From contig JAJRYU010000461.1 of assembly GCA_024275615.1 (NCBI GenBank), positions 1-12,566 of the forward strand: a stretch of DNA of 12,566 nt. The letters are read 5' to 3'. The position numbers were made by a program, and so were the translations under genes. The notes below the pieces were generated by a model. It saw only the letters and a program-made list of their open reading frames with translations, had not been told where the DNA came from and did not search any database. Positions 6,054 through 12,566 of this stretch are shown here, piece after piece. This stretch comes from Planctomycetota bacterium. Its GTDB lineage: Bacteria > Planctomycetota > GCA-002687715 > DRQF01. The stretch's first letter is position 1. The number at the start of each line of letters is the position of its first letter.

Positions 6054-6986
6054 ATGCTAAACCGTCTTGCTTTGAGCCCAATAATCCTGCTGACTCTTGT
6101 TGGCATGTCACCCCTAAACTTCTCGCAAGAAACGGCAAAAATCAAATTCAGCAAGAAGATGCCACCCAAGGGCACCGTTTGCATGAGTGCTCATAGGGAG
6201 TCGACGAAGATGACATTCTCGTCGACCATCCCCGGTCAACCGAGCGAATCCTATACCGAAGACGAAAACAAACATTACATTACGGTTTACACGATCAAGG
6301 AAGTGACTCCGCAGGGAGTGACCAAGGTCTCTGTCGAATTCAAGAAACGAGAGGCCACGAAAAAATCAACCAAGCCGGGCCAAGAGAAATCAAAGGCTGA
6401 TCCCTTAGCCGGCAAGACCTTCACTGTATCTGTCGGTGAATCCGGCCTGGAAGCGACGAACAAAAAGGGCAAGCAGCCCACACTTGAAGAAATGACGGCG
6501 TTGCAAAAAAAATACAAGAAGCTCGCAGGCTTGGGGGTTGTGTTCGACCCATTCGACAAACTTGAAACCGAGCTTCTGAACAAGGAATTCTCAATCGGAG
6601 ATGTCATTCATCTCGACTCTTCAAGAGCGAACAAGATTTTCTCCACCGACAAAGGGGATGGTGGAATCAAACTCTCCGGTGCCAAGCTCACCTTGAAGCG
6701 GAAGAAGACAATTCTTGGTATCGAATGTGCAGTCTTCGCTCTGCAGCTGGAATTTGGCGAAGATGCGCTTCCACAAGTGGCCAGCCTCCCGGAGGCGACA
6801 ATTTCCATCGACATCAAAGGCGAAATGGTCGTCGGCATTTCCAACTGCTGGCTGTACGAAAGATCGACCGCCGGTCCGCTACTCATAAGAGGCGGTGGAG
6901 ATACGCCTCAAGGCAAGTTTGAAATCAGTGTTTCCGGCGAGGGCAAGGAAAACACGATGAAGGTCTATACGTCACCTCGAAACTAG
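6054..6986 (+). CDS. Exported protein of unknown function
   Basis: This is a 310-residue protein that I do not recognise. Residues 1-25 are a signal peptide (MLNRLALSPIILLTLVGM, cleavage near NFSQ-E). The mature protein is beta-rich with many alternating hydrophobic strands (HYITVYTIKEV, GVTKVSVEFKK, KTFTVSVGESG, AKLTLKRKKTILG, ATISIDIKGEMVVG). Between strands lie a lysine-rich loop (97-117) and a short charged helix (143-157). Its layout resembles the loosely defined bacterial exported proteins in which a two-part beta barrel-like fold surrounds a 'G..I' core (for example DUF6263-type), but the match is too weak to name. Four Cys are absent as a pattern; only C43, C225 and C265 occur. GAGGGAG lies 4 bases before the ATG. 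It is 38 bases behind the methyltransferase gene and may be cotranscribed, though nothing links their functions. It converges on the aminopeptidase gene with only 25 bases between. Confidence 0.82.
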   Translation: MLNRLALSPIILLTLVGMSPLNFSQETAKIKFSKKMPPKGTVCMSAHRESTKMTFSSTIPGQPSESYTEDENKHYITVYTIKEVTPQGVTKVSVEFKKREATKKSTKPGQEKSKADPLAGKTFTVSVGESGLEATNKKGKQPTLEEMTALQKKYKKLAGLGVVFDPFDKLETELLNKEFSIGDVIHLDSSRANKIFSTDKGDGGIKLSGAKLTLKRKKTILGIECAVFALQLEFGEDALPQVASLPEATISIDIKGEMVVGISNCWLYERSTAGPLLIRGGGDTPQGKFEISVSGEGKENTMKVYTSPRN

Positions 6987-7011
6987 ATTCATTGCATCTT
7001 GGCTGGCTTGG

Positions 7012-8778
7012 CTACTCGAAAGTCGCCGTGCCTCGCTTGTGACATTCTTCCATGTAAGCTTGGAAATAGGCACTTTCTTGCTCGTTGAGTCTATCTTGCT
7101 CAATCAAGTAAGTGTCAAAACCAACGTAGTTGAGGGGTCGGCTGCGCAAGAATCCTTCGTGACTAGGATCGTCTTCAAAAACCACGACGTTTTCGTGACG
7201 GACGCCGCCAAAATCGGGCAGGTAGATTCCCGGTTCAATGGAACAGACATGCCCCGCTTTGATCACACCCTGAAAGCTTGGTGAAATACCAACACCTGGT
7301 TCATGAACATGGATGCCCACACCATGCCCGGTGCCATGGGCAAAATCATAACCCGCCTCATAGATCGGTGCCCGGACCAGAGCATCAATGAACGCTCCCT
7401 TTGTCCCCTTGGGAAAGACCGCCATCATACCCCGCAGGAGGCCCTTGAGGACCAAGGTGTAAATGAGTTTTTGTCGATCACTAGGCTTCGCGAGCGAGCC
7501 GCCAGAGACAAAACAGCGCGTGATGTCCGTCGCGAAGCCTCCTTCATACAAGGCGCCGCTGTCTAAGAGCATGAAGTCACTCGGCCCAGCGACGATATCC
7601 GCAGATGGATTGGAAAAGTGAATAATGGCGGTATTGGCGCCAACCGCAGCAATCGTATGGAAAGATAGATCTCGGGCACCTTCTGCTTCATAAAACTTGT
7701 TGGCGGCTTCGTAGTACCCTAGTTCCGTGACTTCACGGCCCGAAGCGAGATTCTCGCGCACCCACTTGATCGTGTTGGTGATGGCCCGAGAAGAACGAGC
7801 GTTGGCGGCCTCCATGTGCTGGATTTCTGAAGCGGTCTTGACGGCGCGTGCGGTGACTACGGGACTGGCGCATTCCCGTAGCACAAGCTCTGGCCTGGCA
7901 GCCTTGATGGTCTCGATCAAACCTCGAGTGACTTGAGAGGGATCGAACTGAAGAACTTGGACATCGGAGAAACCGGCACTGGCCAAGAGGGCAACCGGGC
8001 TCGTCGTCGTATACTCCACCCCAGTTTGCTTTGGCGCAGTGGCTGCAACCTCGGCATCCACTGTCACAAAAAGTTGCTCAGGGCGGGCAAGGGCGGTGGC
8101 CGCAAAAGAACTCTGGTAGGCGAAATGATAACCTCGAGCATCTGTCAACCAGGCAATATCATCCAAGGCCGTGACGAGGAGCGCGGCGCCGTCTTCGTCG
8201 ATGATATCAGCAAAAACGTGCTTCAGCTTTTCCGCCGTCGTCCGGCCAGAAATGTCACTTGGAATAGGAATGATGGGTTTCGCATGGGTGAGTGGCGGCC
8301 GCCCAAGGGCTTTGCCCACTTCACCACACGACAAGATAACGGTGTCCTTGACTGATTCCTCTATGGACTTTGAAAACCGTATGGAGACTCGATCACCTTC
8401 AAGAGCGACCTTCTTCAGACCCGATAAGTCATTCAACAGGGCACCGGATAGCGATACGCTGAATTGAACTTTGACGACTTCGATGGCTTTGTCATCGACT
8501 TCTTGGTCAGCTTGGAGGTGGTAGCGACCATCAACATAGAGTTTGGCACGCTGGTCTCTCAAGATAAGCATCAAAGCAGTAGAACCGGTGAATCCGGACA
8601 GTTCATAACGATGGTTGTCTTCAAGAGGCGTGTACTCGTTTTGGAAACGATCGGCACTATTGATGATGAGGCCGTCAATGTCCTTTTCAGCCATGAATGA
8701 GCGTACGGCATCAAGATTGGCAGCGACACGCTTCTTGTCGATCCGGTATTCGGGTGCTGTTGCTGGCCAACTTTCCAT
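7012..8778 (-). CDS. Xaa-Pro aminopeptidase (aminopeptidase P, family M24B), three-domain form
   Basis: This 588-residue cytoplasmic metallopeptidase removes an N-terminal residue when proline is second, contributing to turnover of proline-containing peptides. Its length fits the eukaryotic cytosolic-type (XPNPEP1-like) enzyme, larger than E. coli PepP (about 440). Two creatinase-like N-terminal domains (about 14-160 and 180-305) precede the pita-bread catalytic domain (315-530) and a C-terminal extension containing LNYVGFDTYLIE. The five dinuclear metal ligands are all present: D406 (LLDSGA), D418 (FATDITR), H485 (HGTGHGVG), E515 (SIEPGIY) and E529 (RHENVV). H387, H481, H492 and R527 correspond to the conserved substrate-binding and catalytic residues of the family. 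An in-frame GTG at 8814 would add 12 residues. ATG 8778 is preferred because GGAGAAGGA lies just before it. It is divergent from the Cdd1-family gene. No signal peptide is seen. Confidence 0.96.
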   Translation of the reverse strand: MESWPATAPEYRIDKKRVAANLDAVRSFMAEKDIDGLIINSADRFQNEYTPLEDNHRYELSGFTGSTALMLILRDQRAKLYVDGRYHLQADQEVDDKAIEVVKVQFSVSLSGALLNDLSGLKKVALEGDRVSIRFSKSIEESVKDTVILSCGEVGKALGRPPLTHAKPIIPIPSDISGRTTAEKLKHVFADIIDEDGAALLVTALDDIAWLTDARGYHFAYQSSFAATALARPEQLFVTVDAEVAATAPKQTGVEYTTTSPVALLASAGFSDVQVLQFDPSQVTRGLIETIKAARPELVLRECASPVVTARAVKTASEIQHMEAANARSSRAITNTIKWVRENLASGREVTELGYYEAANKFYEAEGARDLSFHTIAAVGANTAIIHFSNPSADIVAGPSDFMLLDSGALYEGGFATDITRCFVSGGSLAKPSDRQKLIYTLVLKGLLRGMMAVFPKGTKGAFIDALVRAPIYEAGYDFAHGTGHGVGIHVHEPGVGISPSFQGVIKAGHVCSIEPGIYLPDFGGVRHENVVVFEDDPSHEGFLRSRPLNYVGFDTYLIEQDRLNEQESAYFQAYMEECHKRGTATFE

Positions 8779-8782
8779 TTCA

Positions 8783-8791
8783 TCCTTCTCC
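8783..8791 (-). promoter_or_regulatory. Ribosome binding site deciding the aminopeptidase start
   Basis: GGAGAAGGA on the minus strand ends 4 bases before the ATG at 8778. It lies within the extra codons that would be used from the GTG at 8814, so the shorter product is favoured. Confidence 0.6.
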
Positions 8792-8887
8792 AACTCATTA
8801 TTCCGATGGACCACGATAGCTTATGCTCGGAGCAATCCAAAATCGGAGAACTCCGAGTCACAATCCCTACCTACGGAGAAAAACCAA

Positions 8888-9241
8888 ATGGACAAAGAAC
8901 GATCCCCGACAAGCGAAGAACAGGCATTCGCTGTCTTCGGCGGGCTCCCTGGAGTCGGCAAGAGTATTTCAACCGATCTTTGGCAGTTGGGCATGCGGAC
9001 CTTGGAGGATATCCGCCAAGGAGATCCAGAAGAGATGTTCGAAGCGACCAAGGCCTTGGCTGGAGGCACAATGGACCGTTGCGTCCTCTACGTCTACCGT
9101 TGCGCCGTCGCCGTGGCCAGGAACCCCCAAATTGACCCAGAGCTACAAAAGTGGTGGAACTGGAAAGACAAGTCGGACAAGACTGTCCGGCAAGAAGATG
9201 ATAACCGTCCGACTAGCGAAGAATATCGAGGTGGGGTTTGA
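8888..9241 (+). CDS. Helix-hairpin-helix protein of the Cdd1 'pathogenicity locus' family
   Basis: This is a 117-residue cytoplasmic protein. Residues 17-35 (FGGLPGVGKSISTDLWQLG) form a helix-hairpin-helix with the LPGVGK hairpin, a fold that usually binds DNA backbone without sequence preference. It is followed by TLEDIRQGDPEEMFE (38-52), then DRCVLYVYRCAVAVAR (63-78) and KWWNWKD (88-94). This succession (PGVGKS, LG, DPEE, DRCVLYV.RCAV, WW.WKD) is the hallmark of the family named after Clostridioides difficile cdd1 (Pfam 'pathogenicity locus'), found widely in bacteria with no proven function. The C-terminal 23 residues are polar and acidic. GGAG lies 9 bases before the ATG. The same reading frame extends upstream to 8615 but there it overlaps the aminopeptidase on the opposite strand and has no homology to the family. 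Its 3' end overlaps the lipoprotein gene by 29 bases. Confidence 0.92.
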   Translation: MDKERSPTSEEQAFAVFGGLPGVGKSISTDLWQLGMRTLEDIRQGDPEEMFEATKALAGGTMDRCVLYVYRCAVAVARNPQIDPELQKWWNWKDKSDKTVRQEDDNRPTSEEYRGGV

Positions 9242-9890
9242 GTAGGGTTGCGGCGTAGGAGCCATCCGCTTGGCGGTTCTTTAGAACGAGGTGGTCGGGG
9301 CGCTCTTCGGGATTCATGATCACACCGACCTGGGCGTCAGATTCGGGGAGCCCGACAGCCTTTTCAATCAACAACGTGCCATCCGACGCCACTAAAGCCT
9401 GAGTTTGGCTTGGTCTTGCCCCGACACGCGCGAGATCGCGGAGGGACCCAGTAGGGTCAATCTGGTAGTCAATGCGGTCAAAGATGAAACGGCGCCCCCG
9501 TCGACCTGGGTCGCCATTGCCGAAAACCGCACTCGTCACAAGAACCTGCCCCCCCTCGGGCTCACCGAGGACAATATCCTTAAAAGGATGGCCGCGCCGA
9601 TCGTTGCGGAGCTCAAGGAGTATTCTGGTCTTGCCGGTTTCGAGGTTACGGGCGCAGAGATATTTGGTATCGCGGAGATAGATAGTCCGCTTTTCCCAGC
9701 CAAGGCCTATTGGTTCCCGTTTGACACGACGCTCACTGTAGGCGAACAGCATGGTAATGCCGTCGTCCAGAACAACTGCGCCGGTATAGGCGCTCTCGTC
9801 CTTTACTTCTCCGACTCCAAACTTGTACAAACCACATGCGCCAAGCATGAGTGTACAAACGAGTCCAAGAAATAGGTGACGGCTGTTCAT
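9213..9890 (-). CDS. Predicted lipoprotein of unknown function
   Basis: This is a 225-residue protein. Residues 1-19 are a lipoprotein signal peptide (MNSRHLFLGLVCTLMLGAC), with lipobox LGAC and C19 as the probable lipidated residue, placing it on a membrane facing the periplasm. The mature part is mostly beta-strand: GAVVLDDGITMLFAYSERRV (37-56), YLRDTKYLCARNLETGKTRI (71-90), VLVTSAVFGNG (116-126), FIFDRIDYQIDPTGSL (135-150), QALVASDGTLLIE (164-176). The repeated 'strand, polar turn, strand' pattern, such as ETGKTR and SDGTLL, resembles blades of a beta-propeller but is too short for a full one, so the fold is uncertain. Start 9890 is chosen because it opens the signal peptide and has GGAG 6 bases upstream; an in-frame upstream start at 9908 is less likely. 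It follows the large TPR-like gene by 119 bases on the same strand and converges with the Cdd1-family gene. Confidence 0.85.
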   Translation of the reverse strand: MNSRHLFLGLVCTLMLGACGLYKFGVGEVKDESAYTGAVVLDDGITMLFAYSERRVKREPIGLGWEKRTIYLRDTKYLCARNLETGKTRILLELRNDRRGHPFKDIVLGEPEGGQVLVTSAVFGNGDPGRRGRRFIFDRIDYQIDPTGSLRDLARVGARPSQTQALVASDGTLLIEKAVGLPESDAQVGVIMNPEERPDHLVLKNRQADGSYAATLLKPHLDILR

Positions 9891-10009
9891 CGGGGTCTCC
9901 AAAACCAAGTGCTTACTCTACTATCTTCGGCATGACTCAATCAATGTCGATACGAATCTTCTGTGTACTTCGATAAGTGGGGCTTATTATTTGTTGGATA
10001 CCGCTCGAC

Positions 10010-12566
10010 TTAGTCGGCGAAGGTCTCGTCTGGCCACGCAGATCGTGCGATTGTCAGTAGCTCAGCCCGTGGACCGCCAAGCTCAAGATCCCGTGCACAG
10101 GCAAGCAATTCCCTCAGGATCTCAGGTTTGAGCGTGTAACGTCTGACGACCAGCCCGAGATCCCAAGCCGCCTGCGCTCCTTCCGTCTTCCGCACTTGAG
10201 CCAGAGTTGCAGCCACCCGCCCCAAATGAAGCCGACGTTCGCTGAGAAGCTGCCGTTCGATGGCAAATGCTCGGTTCTCGTCATCATTTGCACGGGCGAC
10301 ATCGGCAACGAGGAGCATGTCCTCGGCGAACAATCCCATTTTGGGTTCGATATCATCCAAGATCTGCCCCACGACTTCTTGGGCACCGACCCTGGCCAAG
10401 CGCTCGCCAAGCAGGGCCAAGATCCGATTCGCCCAAGATTCAGGCAAACGCTTCTGGTCACGCCATTCTTTGATCTTGGCTCCTGAGATTGTCGTCCAAG
10501 ACACCAGAGCATCATTCTTTGAGGTCAACTTAGGGAAGAGCTTGAGCAAGATAGTGATGTTTCGTTCGCTGGGTGAATTACTTTCACGGCATAACCCATG
10601 CTCCAAACAAGAAAGTGCGTTCTCCGTCTCACCAGCCAAAGACCAAAGCCGAGCCGCCGCAAAATAGGCGACCCTGCTGACCTGATTGCTCTCTTTTTGC
10701 GCCAAACGTTGGCAAAGAGCCCGATTCTCTGCCAAGGCCAAGTCGCTGCCAGCCAATTTCGTCCACAAACCGAGAATGACGCCAGCGTCGAGAGATTCAC
10801 CGAATGGTTCAACCTCACCTTGCTTGGCGGCAAGAATGCTCGCCAGAATTTCCCTGCAGATCGATGGATCAAGTTTCTTCGCCGCTTCGTCGAGAACTTG
10901 GTCAAAATTCGGGCCGCCGTCCCAAAAGTCAATTTTCCCCAACGCCAACCTACTCAAACACCAACGATAAATACGAGCCGATTCCTTCTTCGCTCCCACC
11001 GCGAAAAGTACTGCAGCAAGCTGCCGAGTTTTGGTGTCATCTTCCGGGGCCAGGGTCTTTGCCAAATCTCTCAGTAGTTGTAGAGCACTCCCAAATGATG
11101 TGCCCTTGTTACCCTCGAGAATCTTGAGCATGAGCACATAGGTGGTGGAATCGGCGTTGCCAGCGTCGATCTTACCTTGCAAGTCTTTGAGAGCACCCTC
11201 GACACCGAGACGATGAACCATGGCCCGAGCTATGCCCCCTTGAATGGCGCCAGCCCAGACCAAGTTTCGCGGCGATAGAGTCCGAACTTGTTTCCGCATC
11301 TCAGATTCGCCAAAAGGCTGCTCGGCAAGTACGTCATAAGCACTTCGGGTCTTCTCGGCTGCTTGATCGTCAAGCAGACCAGCAAATCCGCCTCGAGGTA
11401 TGGTCTTGACTTTGTCCCACTCGTGCTCAATTCGGTTCCAATAGTAGTAGCGCCCATTTCTTTGGAAATTGCGCCACACTCTGCGAAACTCTGATGCAGC
11501 TCGATTGTTGTCCTTTGCCTCTAGGGCCGCCTTGACCAGCTCAATATTCGGGGGCGCGAGCTTACCTTTGACGTTGGTCTTCTTGCTTGCGGATGAGCCG
11601 GTCTCTTGGAACTTCTCAGCCCGAATAGGGTTCTGCTGGCGCCGCCATGCCCACGCAAGACTCGTTCGCTGCCATTTCGAAACCGATGTCTGTGTGATCT
11701 GTTCCTCTGTCGCATCTAGAGATTCCCAGACACGCCCCGTGCGGCGCAACGACCCAACAAGTGCGTCGCGCAGTTCTTTGGCAGCGGGAAATGCTTCGAT
11801 CCCTTTTTTGGAGGCTTCAATTGAGCCCTCAATATCCATGAACCGATTGAGGATCTCGATTTCCGCCAGATAAGACATGACACTATTACCACCGATCTTT
11901 CGGCCTGCGCGTAGCGCGCCGACAACGAAGTCCTTTCTGGATGCGGGCATGTCCGTAACTAAATTCGTCAGTGCTCGGCGCGATAACCAATCCACAGACT
12001 TGTCCGATAGAACCAACTTCTTGAGCGCTGCGTCGAATGTCGAGTTCGCATTGTCGGCATTCATCATCTGCGCACATCTGGCGAGGGCCACCATGTAGGC
12101 CATGATATCTGGCTTGTCCTTGACCAGGACTTTGACCAAGTCTTGATACAAGCGCAGGTTGTGTTTTCTTGCGGCGTTCAGATAGCGACTCATCTGGAAT
12201 GGGCTCAAAGGCCGCCGAAGTGTCCCCACACTGCCCTCGAGTTTCTTGACCAAGATCGCCACGGTCTTGTCATCCGCTGGTGCCGGGAGCGCCCCGGCAT
12301 ATTCGAACAAGAGCTGGACACGTCGGGAGCGCGGCACCTTGTTGTAAACAACATCCAGGAGTTTGAGTCTTTCGGATTCGTCGCGCGACATGATCAAAGG
12401 GAGGGTGGCATCAAAAGAGGACTTCGCCAGGGCCTCAATGGCCTTCTTGACTTGGTCTGCCTTTTGTCTCGACTGTCCTACAGCGGCTTGCAACTTCGCC
12501 AGAACTTGCATTGCAGGACCATGTTTCTTGTAGTCCGTGGCGATTCTCTCACCGAGATAATCCACC
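10010..12566 (-). CDS. Large TPR-like helical-repeat protein, C-terminal part, cut by window edge
   Basis: The last 851 residues or so are present and the N-terminus lies beyond the right edge; the GTG at 12565 is probably an internal valine codon, not the start. The visible sequence is almost entirely amphipathic helices with frequent Ala/Leu/Arg, in pairs like those of tetratricopeptide repeats. Examples are MSYLAEIEILNRFMDIEGSI, then ASKKGIEAFPAAKELRDALV, then GSLRRTGRVWESLDATEEQI (window residues 230-290). Other pairs are WSLAGETENALSCLEHGL and ILALLGERLARVGAQEVVGQ near the end. A polar linker (ETGSSASKKTNVKG, 321-334) and an aromatic patch (GRYYYW, 371-376) interrupt the array. No catalytic motif, membrane segment or C-terminal targeting signal is seen. 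Such long solenoids act as assembly or binding scaffolds; the partner is unknown. Without the N-terminus I cannot tell whether it is exported or anchored. It ends at TAA 10010 with no clear terminator. Confidence 0.87.
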   Translation of the reverse strand, partial: VDYLGERIATDYKKHGPAMQVLAKLQAAVGQSRQKADQVKKAIEALAKSSFDATLPLIMSRDESERLKLLDVVYNKVPRSRRVQLLFEYAGALPAPADDKTVAILVKKLEGSVGTLRRPLSPFQMSRYLNAARKHNLRLYQDLVKVLVKDKPDIMAYMVALARCAQMMNADNANSTFDAALKKLVLSDKSVDWLSRRALTNLVTDMPASRKDFVVGALRAGRKIGGNSVMSYLAEIEILNRFMDIEGSIEASKKGIEAFPAAKELRDALVGSLRRTGRVWESLDATEEQITQTSVSKWQRTSLAWAWRRQQNPIRAEKFQETGSSASKKTNVKGKLAPPNIELVKAALEAKDNNRAASEFRRVWRNFQRNGRYYYWNRIEHEWDKVKTIPRGGFAGLLDDQAAEKTRSAYDVLAEQPFGESEMRKQVRTLSPRNLVWAGAIQGGIARAMVHRLGVEGALKDLQGKIDAGNADSTTYVLMLKILEGNKGTSFGSALQLLRDLAKTLAPEDDTKTRQLAAVLFAVGAKKESARIYRWCLSRLALGKIDFWDGGPNFDQVLDEAAKKLDPSICREILASILAAKQGEVEPFGESLDAGVILGLWTKLAGSDLALAENRALCQRLAQKESNQVSRVAYFAAARLWSLAGETENALSCLEHGLCRESNSPSERNITILLKLFPKLTSKNDALVSWTTISGAKIKEWRDQKRLPESWANRILALLGERLARVGAQEVVGQILDDIEPKMGLFAEDMLLVADVARANDDENRAFAIERQLLSERRLHLGRVAATLAQVRKTEGAQAAWDLGLVVRRYTLKPEILRELLACARDLELGGPRAELLTIARSAWPDETFAD

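Noticed and set aside
8843..8856. Palindrome TCGGAG-AA-CTCCGA between the aminopeptidase and Cdd1-family genes
   Set aside because: Six base pairs with a 2-base centre could be an operator in this divergent region, but it is single-copy and no regulator is nearby to support it.
8615..8887. Upstream extension of the Cdd1-family reading frame
   Set aside because: It is antisense to the aminopeptidase N-terminus, has no family similarity, and the ATG at 8888 has its own ribosome site.
1..12566. CRISPR arrays, transposons, integration sites, toxin-antitoxin or defence systems
   Set aside because: No regularly spaced repeats, terminal inverted repeats, transposase, integrase, nuclease or helicase motifs were seen on either strand.

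Overview
The window most likely comes from a Planctomycetota bacterium or a close relative in the PVC group. The main hint is that several predicted exported proteins carry architectures common in those genomes. One mature N-terminus has an Ala/Ser/Pro/Thr-Arg/Lys-Pro repeat (the ASRPTSKPTSKPT type) straight after the signal peptide. There is also a protein with two carboxypeptidase-regulatory-like domains, a large helical-repeat protein, and a thioredoxin-fold/helical-repeat fusion. Base composition is moderate (roughly half GC by eye). No rRNA, tRNA, transposase, integrase or phage gene was seen, so the assignment is an inference from protein style only.

Layout, left to right. (1) 1-327 (-) is the N-terminal part of an exported protein that runs off the left edge and is possibly a subtilase-type precursor. 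(2) 497-934 (-) is a small, polar, probably disordered protein followed by a textbook intrinsic terminator at 440-472. (3) 935-1395 is non-coding and contains a leader-type hairpin and two tandem hairpins. (4) 1396-2745 (-) is an exported thioredoxin-fold protein with a helical-repeat C-terminus and a basic Gly/Lys tail. (5) 2893-3801 (+), divergent from it, is an exported DUF4920 protein with an extra C-terminal domain. (6) 3847-4803 (-) is an exported protein with two carboxypeptidase-regulatory-like domains. (7) 5041-6015 (+) is a class I SAM-dependent methyltransferase. (8) 6054-6986 (+), 38 bases later, is an exported protein of unknown function. (9) 7012-8778 (-) is a three-domain Xaa-Pro aminopeptidase of family M24 with all metal ligands intact. 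(10) 8888-9241 (+), divergent, is a small helix-hairpin-helix protein of the Cdd1 'pathogenicity locus' family. (11) 9213-9890 (-), convergent and overlapping by 29 bases, is a lipoprotein of unknown function. (12) 10010-12566 (-) is the C-terminal 850 or so residues of a large TPR-like protein that enters from the right edge.

Most neighbours alternate strand and have no common pathway, so this reads as an ordinary chromosomal region rather than one operon or a mobile island. Only the methyltransferase and the following exported protein (38-base gap, same strand), and possibly the TPR-like protein and the lipoprotein (119-base gap, same strand), look able to share transcripts. Six of the ten proteins carry export signals, and four of those have no recognised function. 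I saw no CRISPR array, toxin-antitoxin pair, defence system or biosynthetic cluster. The points most worth a second look are the degenerate ExxC thioredoxin fused to helical repeats, the extended DUF4920 protein, and the terminator-backed disordered small protein.
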